Assembly: GCA_965248545.1 (NCBI GenBank)
Contig: OZ252110.1
Span: forward strand, 1,674,001 to 1,738,000
Source: Alteromonas_E sp965248545
Lineage (GTDB): Bacteria > Pseudomonadota > Gammaproteobacteria > Enterobacterales > Alteromonadaceae
Reading direction: 5' to 3'
DNA length: 64,000 nt
The position numbers and the translations under genes are program-made. Below are positions 7,957 through 16,906 of this stretch, one piece after another; position 1 is the stretch's first letter; the number at the start of each line of letters is the position of its first letter. The notes below the pieces were generated by a model. It saw nothing but the letters and a program-made list of their open reading frames with translations, did no database searches and was not told the DNA's origin.

Positions 7957-8877
7957 ATGAATATTCAGCTTTCAGTCATCATTCCTAATTACAACTGCAA
8001 AGCCTATTTACCTAAGTGCTTAGACAGTGTTCTGCAGCAATTACCACAAAACTGCGAGGTAATTGTCATCGACGATGGTTCAACCGATGGTAGTGTTGAG
8101 TGGCTTAAGGAAAAACAACTGGTCGTGAGCCAGCTAGTTGTTATGGAGCAGCAGAATCAAGGTGTTGTAAAGGCTCGAAACCGCGCAATCAAGGCAGCAA
8201 AGGGTGAATGGATAGCATTTTTGGATGCCGATGATTATTGGTACTCAAATAAACTACTGCCCCAGTTGACTTATATGCAGCAAAACAGCGGTTGCGTGTT
8301 GAGTTTTACCAACTATGACCACGTCAATGAGAGCTATGAATACATCATCGATTGTTTTGGTTACTGGCAAGAAGTTGAATTAGATAAAACATCTCAAATG
8401 GGTTATCGAGGGTTAGCGCAACCGGTCAATACCCTGTTGGCGACCAATATCGTTGGTACATCGACGGTGTTTGCGCGCAAAGACGCGTTGCTTGAGTGCG
8501 GATTGTTTGACCCAAGCTTAAATTCAGCAAGCGATTGGGACATGTGGCTAAAGTTGGCTAATGTTGGCCACGTCGCCTACAACAGCCACCCGATGATGGG
8601 GTACCTAATGCGCGCAGGATCAATCACATCAAACCGTCTAAACCGACTCAACGCGATGAAGACTATAATACAGCGAACGGTGCGCTCTGCGATGCCCAAC
8701 GCGACTGCGATTAGAGTCGCAGAAGCAAAGGTCAAAGACGGTTATGCTGACTATTACCGGGAACAACGAGCATACGGGTTAGCTTTGTGGCATGGCTTAG
8801 TTAGTTTCTTCAAGGCACCTTATTTGCGTACCTTTAAACATCTGTGTTTAGATATGAAAAAAGTGATCACATCATAG
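7957..8877 (+). CDS. Glycosyltransferase family 2
   Basis: A 306-residue GT-A glycosyltransferase. SVIIPNYNCKAYLPKCLDS near residue 5, VIDDGSTDGS near residue 38 and the AFLDADDYW metal-binding DxD region near residue 90 are the standard GT2 signature; SDWDMWLKL gives the later ED/W motif. It would use a nucleotide sugar in the cytoplasm to extend the lipid-linked unit. The ATG at 7957 follows TTGGAG; the frame extends 16 codons further upstream without a ribosome site. It is followed after 12 bases by the receiver gene, so the polysaccharide gene and signalling genes look cotranscribed. Confidence 0.88.
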   Translation: MNIQLSVIIPNYNCKAYLPKCLDSVLQQLPQNCEVIVIDDGSTDGSVEWLKEKQLVVSQLVVMEQQNQGVVKARNRAIKAAKGEWIAFLDADDYWYSNKLLPQLTYMQQNSGCVLSFTNYDHVNESYEYIIDCFGYWQEVELDKTSQMGYRGLAQPVNTLLATNIVGTSTVFARKDALLECGLFDPSLNSASDWDMWLKLANVGHVAYNSHPMMGYLMRAGSITSNRLNRLNAMKTIIQRTVRSAMPNATAIRVAEAKVKDGYADYYREQRAYGLALWHGLVSFFKAPYLRTFKHLCLDMKKVITS

Positions 8878-8889
8878 GAGGCGAGCGCA

Positions 8890-9315
8890 ATGGATAAAAT
8901 GAAGCTGGCTATTGTCGATGATGAAGAAGAGATTTTATCGGCGCTCAAGAGGCTGCTGAGAGGGCATTATGAGGTGTCGACTTTCGCCTCTGCTCAAGAC
9001 TGCCTCGAGGCATTTGAGTGTAATCACTTTGACCTCGTGTTGTCCGATATTCGCATGCCGGTCATGGACGGTTTTGCGCTAATGGAAAGCATTAGAGAGA
9101 TTTCCCCAGATACCGCGCGTCTCTGCATATCCGGTTACGCTGACATGCAAGATTGTCACACTGCCATTGAGCAAGGGTTATTTGAATTTATCCTGGCCAA
9201 ACCGTGGGACAATTTTGAACTGAAGCAAGTACTGAAAGTATTTGCGGAAAATGTTCGATTAAAAAGTTCGTTGAAAGCTGCGTTAACAGTTTCGTCAACT
9301 GCATCCGCAACCTAA
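8890..9315 (+). CDS. Single-domain response regulator (receiver only plus short tail)
   Basis: A 141-residue protein made of one receiver domain. The acidic pair D10/D11, phospho-acceptor D53 in LSDIRMP, the switch serine in CISGYADM and the lysine in LAKPWDN are all present, so it should be phosphorylatable. The sequence type (SGYAD, KPWD) is that of receivers usually joined to HD-GYP domains, like the next gene. TAGGAGG lies before the ATG. It may compete for phosphate with, or relay it to, the neighbouring receiver; the likely donor is the H-NOX-linked kinase encoded convergently at 12122-10650 (inference). Confidence 0.85.
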   Translation: MDKMKLAIVDDEEEILSALKRLLRGHYEVSTFASAQDCLEAFECNHFDLVLSDIRMPVMDGFALMESIREISPDTARLCISGYADMQDCHTAIEQGLFEFILAKPWDNFELKQVLKVFAENVRLKSSLKAALTVSSTASAT

Positions 9316-9328
9316 AGGACGCAAAGTA

Positions 9329-10642
9329 GTGAATGAGCAGCAAACACCCCAAGCAAACCGCACTGCGGAAAAATCCAGGGTTCTATTGGTCGATGATGAA
9401 GCAAACATTCTGTCGTCATTACAGCGAGTTTTGCGGAAGTTGCCGGTTGATATTACAACAGCAACAGACGGTGAGACTGCGTGTGACATGATGCAGCGTG
9501 AACAATTCCATGTTGTTATTTCTGACATGAAAATGCCCGGTCTCTCCGGTGCTCAGGTGATGCAATGGACGGAAGCGAATAGCCCCGATACATACCGGAT
9601 CATTCTGACAGGGTTCTCCGAATTGGACGCGACCATAGACGCTATTAATTTGGGCAAGGTTCAACGTTTCATTCAAAAGCCATGGCAAAATGATGACTTG
9701 ATTGAGGCAGTATCTGACGGCATAAAGTCGGCAACATTAAAGGCCGAAAACAAGCGTTTACAGGCTTTGGTAGAGGCCAACAATGCTGCTCTGGCAAGCG
9801 CGAATGAGCAGCTGGAGGCCAAAGTTGAAAAACGCACAAGGCAAATTTATCTCGCCCTGAGGAAGTTGCGCAGAGAGCGCAAGGGCATAGATAAAATGCT
9901 GTATAACTTCATCGGGATTAATCCATCGCTTAGTGGCGAGTTTGCGTTGAAAGTTGCAAGATTGGCGAGTAATTTAGCCATGCAGTTAGACTTGGAAGAA
10001 GAGCAGGTGCATAACATTACCTTATCCGGGATGTTGTGTGAGATAGGCCTACTCGGTGCTGAGCGCGAAATTATCCGCACTCCGTTTGAAGCGTTGAGTA
10101 TCCAGCAACGCGAACGCTATTTTGATCAGATCAATGTTGCGTCCTCTATCTTGATGCCTGCTGAACATCTCAGTGATGTCGCCGATATTCTGACGCAGCA
10201 ATTTGAGCGCTGGAATGGTGAGGGTTACCCAAGTGGCCTTGGGGAAACTCAAATAAGCATTGGTGCCCGAATTTTAGCCGTCGCCAGGGACTTTTGGCGT
10301 TACGTTGATGGCCGCATCTCGAGTGAGCTACTCGATCACGCCAAGGCACTCGATAAAATTAGACAGCTGTCGGGAAAGTACTATGACCCAGTTGTTGCAA
10401 AAATGCTGATCACACATTATGAAGCGCTGGTTGCAGAGGGCCATGGACACCGGCATACCAGCGCCGAACTTGAAGTTGGCATGGTGCTACTGAGAAGTTT
10501 GTTCTCTAAAAGTCATATGCTAGTCCTACCTGAAGGTCACGAATTCACGACAGATAGCATCGAACGGATTAAACAGTTTGAACAACATCACGATGTGAGC
10601 TTTATGTTCGACGTCAATTACGCAGATGAGGCGTCTGAGTAG
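9329..10642 (+). CDS. Receiver plus degenerate HD-GYP protein (HnoD-like)
   Basis: A 437-residue regulator starting at GTG (AAAGGA upstream). Residues 15-135 are a receiver with D22/D23, phospho-acceptor D66 (ISDMKMP) and K118 in QKPWQ. A coiled coil spans about 135-185. Residues 190-375 follow the HD-GYP fold: ERWNGEGYPSGL keeps the GYP signature, but the catalytic HD pair is replaced by C237-E238 in MLCEIG, and the HHE histidines before the GYP are replaced by QFE. It is therefore unlikely to hydrolyse cyclic di-GMP. In Shewanella NO signalling a degenerate HD-GYP receiver protein (HnoD) tunes an active phosphodiesterase (HnoB); this gene fits HnoD, and no intact HnoB is in the window. Confidence 0.8.
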   Translation: MNEQQTPQANRTAEKSRVLLVDDEANILSSLQRVLRKLPVDITTATDGETACDMMQREQFHVVISDMKMPGLSGAQVMQWTEANSPDTYRIILTGFSELDATIDAINLGKVQRFIQKPWQNDDLIEAVSDGIKSATLKAENKRLQALVEANNAALASANEQLEAKVEKRTRQIYLALRKLRRERKGIDKMLYNFIGINPSLSGEFALKVARLASNLAMQLDLEEEQVHNITLSGMLCEIGLLGAEREIIRTPFEALSIQQRERYFDQINVASSILMPAEHLSDVADILTQQFERWNGEGYPSGLGETQISIGARILAVARDFWRYVDGRISSELLDHAKALDKIRQLSGKYYDPVVAKMLITHYEALVAEGHGHRHTSAELEVGMVLLRSLFSKSHMLVLPEGHEFTTDSIERIKQFEQHHDVSFMFDVNYADEASE

Positions 10643-10649
10643 GGCATTG

Positions 10650-12122
10650 TTAGGTCAGTGGGAACGTCAACACAAAACAGCTCCCTTTCCCAAGTTCGGA
10701 GGTTACTGACACCTCGGCGTTATGCGCTTCCAAAATCGCATAAGACACCGATAACCCTAAGCCCGTCCCTTCACCTACTGGTTTTGTGGTGTAAAAGGGC
10801 GTGAAGAGTTTATCGATTGTTTCTTTATTCATACCTAGCCCATTGTCCCGAATTTCGATGATGAGTTGCTGGTCGTTTCAATCAGCGCTGATGGAGAGCT
10901 CACCGCCTTCAGGCATCGCTTGAGCGGCGTTGACGAAAAGGTTTACAAAGACTTGCTGTAATTGACCTTTGTTGCCACTGACCATGGGCAAATCATCACT
11001 ATAAGTGGTAGTGACTTTATGTTGATACTTCAGGCTATTCCAAACGATTTTAAGGGCGCTATCAATGGTTTCGGGAATCGATGTGGGCTCGAAAGTCTTG
11101 TTCTCCCCGCCATGCGAAAATGTCTTGAGTTCTTGGACAATTGCTGAAACGCGTTGAGTACCGTCTAAGTTTGAGGCAATGATGTCCTTTGAATCACTGA
11201 GCAGGAACTCGATGTCGTATTGCGACTTTAAATCCTCAAATTGCTGTTGACCAAGTGTCCCGCTGCTGACCAACTCTGACACGGCAGAGTGATAGCGCGA
11301 GAAATCATTTAGGTAGTCTTGCATGATTTGTTGATTGGACTGCACATACCCAATCGGGTTATTGATTTCATGAGCAATCCCCGCGGCCAGTTGACCCAAG
11401 GAGGCCATTTTCTCGGACTGGAGCAGTTGTTTCTTGGTTGCCTCCAAGTTTTCAATGGTCTCTTGCAGTTTTAAGTTGTGCTGCAGTACACGCTCATCAT
11501 TAAACCGCCGCCGAATCCCAGTTTGCAAGTGCGCACGGGCCGTTTCTAAAACCGCGAGGTTCTCAGAGTCGATGTTTTGTCCATCGTAAAAAAAGCCCAA
11601 CCATGAGGACTGTTCTCTACTGGCGCTGATATTGGTGTACAGCAACAAACGCTCTTCAGTTGATTCGCCAAAATTCAGGAATTGGATTGACCATTTATTG
11701 TGGTCTTCCTCAGTATTCAGTTCTATGGTTTCTGACAGCAGCGCTGCAACCTCTTTACGGGCAATATACTCCGCGGCTACACCATTGCCATGAACATTTA
11801 AAATCTGGATGTCGGTGGCGTTGCGAATGAACTGAAAACCACAGGGAGAGTGTAAAAAATCGGTAATCAATTCCACCGCCTTATCGGTAATCTGTGCAAG
11901 GTGTGAGTCGGATGATACTTCCGAGGACATATCGTTTAGGAACTTCAACTCGCGCGCACTGCGCTCTGTGCGCTCGAGTGATTGCTTCAGATTTTGATTG
12001 GCATGATAAATTTGCAGAGAGTACTCCTCGAGTTGTTTCTCTGCTTGCTCTCTAGCACTTCTCTCGCGCTGTAACTTGCGCTCCAGTGACTTTATCGACG
12101 TATAGAGATCAGTTTCGTCCAT
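10650..12122 (-). pseudogene. H-NOX-associated sensor histidine kinase (HnoK-like), interrupted by in-frame TGA
   Basis: The frame encodes an N-terminal coiled coil (residues 10-60), a GAF-like region (60-200), a HisKA domain with phospho-accepting H251 in GIAHEINNP, and an HATPase domain. After N-box NLFVNAAQAM and ELSISAD, a TGA at 10878-10880 stops the frame. The same frame continues without shift into NDQQLIIEIRDNGLGM (G1 box), FTPFYTTKP (F box) and GEGTGLGLS (G2 box) to 10650. The predicted product therefore lacks most ATP-binding residues and should not autophosphorylate. The change is a single codon, so a sequencing error or very recent mutation are both possible. Other genes here (for example cydD and the nagB-like gene) use TGA as a true stop, so recoding is unlikely. 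H-NOX lies 9 bases upstream. Confidence 0.85.
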
Positions 12123-12131
12123 GGAATGTCA

Positions 12132-12671
12132 TTACTTATTAACGGTTAGGATACAGCGCCAATCGTCACCTTCACCACTTTCCTCGCGGTCGACTGTCAG
12201 TGGTTGGCCGACAAATTCGCCCATGCCGATGATGAGTCCCTCGCAAAAGCTACTCAGTCGTCGCGGCGAGATGTATTCCAAGGTCAATTGATTCTCGGTT
12301 TCCTCTAAGAATATAAATTCGGGCAGGATTGCGTCTTCATTAAGCTTCTTCACTTCAACATGAATTACATCTTGCACGCCGCGCAGAAACACAAATGGGT
12401 CGCTAAATTCTTGCGTTTGCGGAGGCGCCATACCGTGGAGTCTTACAAATAGCCATTTTCCGAAAGCGCGTAAGGCGTCTTCAAGAGGGATTGACTTCGC
12501 ATCACAGATGAAACCCACCAGATCGAGTAGTTCATGATCTGGATAGGTTGACACTGTTGTATAGATGCCTTGGCTTGCTGGTTTGACTTGGTCGAGTACC
12601 TCATCCCAGAAATCTAACCCCCAAGTCTCCTCAATAAAGTCCGCAAAGCTAACAAACACAACACCTTTCAT
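12132..12671 (-). CDS. H-NOX haem nitric-oxide sensor protein
   Basis: A 179-residue haem NO/oxygen-binding protein. MKGVVFVSFADF at the start, proximal haem ligand H104 in DVIHVEVKKL and the Y133-x-S135-x-R137 motif (EYISPRR), which holds the haem propionates, are all intact. As a stand-alone cytoplasmic H-NOX next to a histidine kinase it should bind NO on ferrous haem and inhibit the partner kinase. The ATG at 12671 is chosen because it begins the conserved MKG start; longer frames add an unrelated cysteine-rich leader. A near-perfect sigma-54 promoter sits just upstream, and the broken kinase follows after 9 bases. Confidence 0.92.
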   Translation of the reverse strand: MKGVVFVSFADFIEETWGLDFWDEVLDQVKPASQGIYTTVSTYPDHELLDLVGFICDAKSIPLEDALRAFGKWLFVRLHGMAPPQTQEFSDPFVFLRGVQDVIHVEVKKLNEDAILPEFIFLEETENQLTLEYISPRRLSSFCEGLIIGMGEFVGQPLTVDREESGEGDDWRCILTVNK

Positions 12672-12711
12672 AATGTTCTCAATGATTGACACGACATTCA
12701 CTTGTAAACAT

Positions 12712-12727
12712 AGCAAACAAAGTGCCA
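12712..12727 (-). promoter_or_regulatory. sigma-54 promoter of the H-NOX-kinase operon
   Basis: On the minus strand TGGCACTTTGTTTGCT matches TGGCAC-N5-TTGCW at every consensus position, the best match in the window. The -12 element is about 42 bases upstream of the H-NOX ATG. Only 78 bases separate H-NOX from the hydrolase gene, so any activator site would have to lie inside the end of that coding region; none was recognised with confidence. Confidence 0.7.
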
Positions 12728-12749
12728 AAGGTGGGCAAAATCTTATGTG

Positions 12750-14222
12750 CTAATTGCGCGGTGGCATAGTGAGATTTGGCAGCGGTAGTTCTATGGCGCT
12801 TCTATCAACACTTTGACCGGCTAGGAATTGCTGCATGCGCTCCAGTACCTTGGGGGAAGCAGTGTATAAATTGTGACCAGCATAGGTGACTTCGATGTGC
12901 ACCGCTTGTGTAAGACCCGCTATGGCTTCAGCTTGTTCTCGTGGATAAGTACGTCCATCGAGACTACCGGTAAATAGCAGTGTCGGAATATCGGATACGA
13001 CCTCTTCTCTAAACACATCACCTAAATCAAGCTTGGCGTCAAATTTATTCAATAGTGGCATCGGGAAATTCAGGTTTTCGCCAAGTAAAGACTGTTCGGC
13101 CTGAGATTTGACTGCAGTCAGACGCTTCTGGGTGATTCCTGACGCAACATCCATGGCAAGTGGCATTAAACGGAAACTAATGGGTTCATCTGTGAATATG
13201 CCGCGCTGCAAAATACCTTCGAGCATATGCGTATTGCCCTTGTCTAAGCCCCAGTAGGTTTGAATAAGCATTGCCAAATACTGATTCGGATCAGCAATCA
13301 TTTGACTGGCGAGCATTTGCAAATGTTCCTTTTGGAACAACATTTGTTGGGTTGAGCCATCTTTTTGAGGAATGGCTAGGGATATCGGGGTATTGTCGAG
13401 TTTTGCGTGCACCCGTCGCATCAATCCAACGAGGTCAGGTATCTGCTGTCGCAACTCTTGCTGATTGATAACGGTTTGAAGTTTTGCAAAGTAAGCGTCG
13501 GTTTCTGCTGGCAGCTTAACGGTTTGGTCAAGCCCCTCTGCACTGGCGAGAATCACTTTGTCGATGTATTCCGGGAATTGCTTCATCGCCGCAAACGCTA
13601 AATGACTGCCGTAAGAAATTCCCCAAAGCGAAACTTTTTGCGCCTTTAGGTGTACACGTAAATCATTGATATCATGCGCATTTTGAATCGTAGTATACCC
13701 GTACACATCGGTTCCGTCTGCGCGCCATTTGCTCAGGCATTGACGAGCCGCGCTTAGGTAGGCGGATTGTACCTGAGCTTGGTTTACCCGTTTGTCCAGC
13801 GGCACCGCGTGATCGGAGGTACAGCGCGGTGCTTGCTCTGACTGTCCTGTACCGCGTTGGTCTAGCGCGATCACATCACCATATTCACGTAGCGCCATAA
13901 ACAGAGGAAAGCGACGCCACTTTGCTGTGCCGATTCCGGAGCCGCCGGGGCCTCCGGATAGATATACAATGGGCGGTCCCTTTTTGTCACCGATCGCGGG
14001 AAAACGCACGTAGTTTACTCGAATTTTGCGCGATTCTGGGTTGGCTCTGTTCTCGGGTACGAGGAAATGGCCCGCTACAGCATCCGTTGTTTCACCACTA
14101 TTGGCCTTAAATTCGATCGTTTGTTCATTGGTAAATAGTGTTGGGCTGGTTGTCTCCCCAGAAGCCATCCATGACCCTCCGACACTGATTAATGCCGCTA
14201 CTATTGTGAATGTGTTTCGCAT
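12750..14222 (-). CDS. Secreted alpha/beta hydrolase, TAP/proline-iminopeptidase type
   Basis: A 490-residue exported peptidase-like hydrolase. The ATG at 14222 follows GGAG and starts a signal peptide (MRNTFTIVAALISVGGSWMA). YLSGGPGGSG is the oxyanion-hole loop of the proline iminopeptidase/tripeptidyl aminopeptidase group, S203 in GISYGSH is the nucleophile, and the C-terminal TAP-like region has LLFTGSLDGRTYP (acid) and YAGHNLYTAS (histidine). It probably trims amino-terminal residues from peptides in the periplasm. It is divergent from the LytTR regulator at 14369, which may control it. Confidence 0.85.
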   Translation of the reverse strand: MRNTFTIVAALISVGGSWMASGETTSPTLFTNEQTIEFKANSGETTDAVAGHFLVPENRANPESRKIRVNYVRFPAIGDKKGPPIVYLSGGPGGSGIGTAKWRRFPLFMALREYGDVIALDQRGTGQSEQAPRCTSDHAVPLDKRVNQAQVQSAYLSAARQCLSKWRADGTDVYGYTTIQNAHDINDLRVHLKAQKVSLWGISYGSHLAFAAMKQFPEYIDKVILASAEGLDQTVKLPAETDAYFAKLQTVINQQELRQQIPDLVGLMRRVHAKLDNTPISLAIPQKDGSTQQMLFQKEHLQMLASQMIADPNQYLAMLIQTYWGLDKGNTHMLEGILQRGIFTDEPISFRLMPLAMDVASGITQKRLTAVKSQAEQSLLGENLNFPMPLLNKFDAKLDLGDVFREEVVSDIPTLLFTGSLDGRTYPREQAEAIAGLTQAVHIEVTYAGHNLYTASPKVLERMQQFLAGQSVDRSAIELPLPNLTMPPRN

Positions 14223-14368
14223 AAGATTACTCCAAACATTGTGTTCCGACATTGAGCAACGAGTACCGATTGATTGCGAGGGGTATTCTGTGAAAGGCCG
14301 GTATTTACTGGTGTGGCCGATAAACGGTAGTAAAAAGTCGACAAACGGCAAAAGGAGAAACAGGTTAA

Positions 14369-15913
14369 ATGGTGGTCAAGTTCATGGTGGTTGTCATAGC
14401 AGTGTGGGCCAGTATCGGAGCGGCCATTGCTGACTCGCAACCTTTGCTTCCGTTTCGATTTGACCAACCTGTGATGTTGTGCGAGTTCAACCCTGTTAAG
14501 ACAGAGATTCCACGTTTTGATGAGCCACAATGTCGTAGTGCTGAGTTGGTCGACATCGACCCGCAAAACGCCTCACTTTGGGTTTCAATCGAATTTGAAC
14601 GCCCGGCACAATGGCCAGTCTTGTCTGCTCCCTATGGTATTTTTTTGTTTGGTAAAAGTGCCTCTGAAGTATATTTAAATGAACAGTTGCTAGGTCGTAA
14701 CGGTTTTCCTGGAAGTGCACAGAATGAAGTGCCGGGTAAGATGGATGCGGTTTTTCACGTACCGTCGGAGTTGATGCGAGACCAAGGAAACAAGCTCGTC
14801 ATGCATCTCTCGGGACACCATAGTCTGGTAACGCTGGGCTATCCCATCCACGTGATTGGTTTTGGTCAATTTGGTGATACGCGAGAGCACGTACAACATT
14901 TGAGTCGGTATGGCTTGGTATTACTTGGTGCTTTCGTCATTGGCGCAATATACTTTTTAATTTTGAGTCTCGGGCCTCGTACAAAGACGGTTCATCGATT
15001 GTTTGCTGCGCTTTGTTGTTTGGCGGCCTTGCAGATGGGCGCTGAGTTATCAAGAGGGTTGACTCACTATACTTACCATTGGCATGACTTGCGCTTATTA
15101 GCCGTGACGGGTTTGTCATTTATGTTTGGTACTCTACTACTCGCATACAGTGCTTATAAGGTCTCCCAACAGCATTATCTGCATTGGTTGTATGTCGGTA
15201 TCCTGCTGACCATTGTGACCATTATTTTTATACCTGGTTTTGATGCTAAGACAACCGCGGGTATTTTTGTGCCATTGGTGGTCAGCCTAGGCCAGATTTT
15301 GGTCTACTGGCGTCGGCACAGTGATCAGCGCTTGCGCACTTGGTTTTGGGTACAGTTGCTTGCCGCAATCACTATCGTTATCAGCGCGGCAGCGTTTCAC
15401 GAAATTATCTACTTTTCTTTAATCGCGTGTTTGCTGTGTTATCTATTTGTTCAGCAAGCACGAGAGCATCGAGAACAGCAACAACAATTATGGGATGACG
15501 AGTCAACAATCGCGAAGTTGGAGTATAAACTGGCCGAAAAGGCGCAACGCTCTTCTCCATCCAAACTGATTCTCAAATCCGCAGGTAAAACCGATGTCAT
15601 CTCAACTGAAGAAATCGCTTTTTGTAGAGCATCGGGGGACTATGTGGAGATCCACTTACTCAATAAGTCAGAAAAACTATTCTCTGGTTCATTAAAACAA
15701 TTGGAAATGGACTTACCCCCAACGTTTTTAAAAGTACATCGTTCCTATTTGGTGAATTTAGATGAAGTGGTGTCGCTGACAGGTAAAGCGCAAACCGACA
15801 CAAGCGAAAATGTACTGTATCTGACGAATCAAACTACAGTGCCGGTAAGTCGCCGTCTATTGCCACTCGTTCGAGATTCACTCAATCAAAGCACAATATT
15901 GAATGATTCTTAG
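14369..15913 (+). CDS. Membrane-bound LytTR transcriptional regulator
   Basis: A 514-residue protein: signal or anchor segment (1-22), a periplasmic beta-rich domain (25-165) resembling the galactose-binding-like 7TMR-DISM extracellular type, about seven hydrophobic helices (175-365), a short coiled coil with EHREQQQQLWDDE (370-395), and a LytTR DNA-binding domain (about 400-505) with ICFCRASGDY-like spacing in AFCRASGDYVEIH, FLKVHRSYLVNLDEV and VPVSRR. It is built to sense an outside signal and bind DNA at the membrane. The first ATG, with GGAG 11 bases upstream, is chosen. The divergent secreted peptidase is the obvious candidate target. Confidence 0.85.
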   Translation: MVVKFMVVVIAVWASIGAAIADSQPLLPFRFDQPVMLCEFNPVKTEIPRFDEPQCRSAELVDIDPQNASLWVSIEFERPAQWPVLSAPYGIFLFGKSASEVYLNEQLLGRNGFPGSAQNEVPGKMDAVFHVPSELMRDQGNKLVMHLSGHHSLVTLGYPIHVIGFGQFGDTREHVQHLSRYGLVLLGAFVIGAIYFLILSLGPRTKTVHRLFAALCCLAALQMGAELSRGLTHYTYHWHDLRLLAVTGLSFMFGTLLLAYSAYKVSQQHYLHWLYVGILLTIVTIIFIPGFDAKTTAGIFVPLVVSLGQILVYWRRHSDQRLRTWFWVQLLAAITIVISAAAFHEIIYFSLIACLLCYLFVQQAREHREQQQQLWDDESTIAKLEYKLAEKAQRSSPSKLILKSAGKTDVISTEEIAFCRASGDYVEIHLLNKSEKLFSGSLKQLEMDLPPTFLKVHRSYLVNLDEVVSLTGKAQTDTSENVLYLTNQTTVPVSRRLLPLVRDSLNQSTILNDS

Positions 15914-15932
15914 CTAATGTAAGTGCTTACTA

Positions 15933-16736
15933 TTATGCTTGGTCTTTATATACCAATAGCGTCCATTTTTTTGGCGATATGCCAACAAAGCGCCTAAAAA
16001 AACGAGTGAAATGGCTTTGGTCACTGTACCCCAGTGATAAGGCGACATCTGCAATGGCGTAATGCTGTGCGAGTAAGTCTTTGGCGCGGACCATTCTTAC
16101 TGCGTGGATGTGCTGAAACAGTGTCACACCAAATATGGGTTTAAATTTTCGCGACAGTTGCCATTTGTCGATTCCAAAACGGGCCGAAATCTCTCCCAAA
16201 CAAAAAGGTAACTCTGCGTTTTGCTCGATGTACTGTTTCGCCGCAATCAATGCAGACAGACTAGTATCATTGAGTATGCGTTGTTCCTTGTTTTCATCAC
16301 TGACAGCGAGCACTAATTTTTTTAACCAATGTTTGTAACGTTCTGGATGCACGGGTTGATCGATTTGCTCAAATAAAAACGCGGTAAAGCCCAGCGTTTG
16401 ATCCTTGCTGCTGAGAATGGTGTCTAACTCGGGTAGTAACAGGTGACCACTGGCATCGAGTGCTTCCACAGTGTCGATATAATGAAACCATACGTCGGCG
16501 TGATCGCCTTCAAAGGTATGAAAGGCATGAATTTCGCCTGCTGGAATTAATAGTGTGTCACCAGCGTTTAATACATAGTTGCGTTCTCGATAGCGCAAAC
16601 TAATTTGGCCATGTTTAATGAGCGCAAAGATATGATATTCGCGTTGGTGGGGCTCAAACTCTGAACCCATGAGTCGGACTTGGTAACGCCGATTGGGGAA
16701 AGGTTTGATCCAGCTGTGTTTGGCGTCCAGTTTCAT
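15933..16736 (-). CDS. AraC-family regulator with cupin sensor domain
   Basis: A 267-residue regulator. Residues about 15-90 form an AraC-type cupin (FALIKHGQISLRY, LIPAGEIHAFH). The C-terminal 100 residues hold two helix-turn-helix motifs: LGEISARFGIDKWQLSRKFK and IADVALSLGYSDQSHFTRFFR, followed by GISPKKW. The ATG at 16736 has GGGAA upstream. Its end is 19 bases from the end of the LytTR gene (convergent), and it is divergent from a second AraC gene at 16907. The effector cannot be deduced. Confidence 0.88.
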   Translation of the reverse strand: MKLDAKHSWIKPFPNRRYQVRLMGSEFEPHQREYHIFALIKHGQISLRYRERNYVLNAGDTLLIPAGEIHAFHTFEGDHADVWFHYIDTVEALDASGHLLLPELDTILSSKDQTLGFTAFLFEQIDQPVHPERYKHWLKKLVLAVSDENKEQRILNDTSLSALIAAKQYIEQNAELPFCLGEISARFGIDKWQLSRKFKPIFGVTLFQHIHAVRMVRAKDLLAQHYAIADVALSLGYSDQSHFTRFFRRFVGISPKKWTLLVYKDQA

Positions 16737-16906
16737 TGGGTTTCGGTATTCCCTTGCTTGCCGCAACCCTAACAGAGCGGTGCAGGTTCATCCAATAAAT
16801 CCTATCAAAGCACCGCTTATTGCGGTGAGCATCTAGCGCGGTAAACAGATATTCGCTACTGTTAGCTGACATTATTGTTCGCCAATGGAATACAAGCCCA
16901 CCTTTA

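Noticed and set aside
10878..10880. TGA read as selenocysteine or as a recoded sense codon in the kinase gene
   Set aside because: No selenoprotein-like context or family use of Sec at this position, and TGA is a working stop in several neighbouring genes.
12828..12840. TTGCTGCATGCGC inside the hydrolase gene as a LuxO-like box for the H-NOX promoter
   Set aside because: Only a half-match and in coding sequence; not distinguishable from chance.
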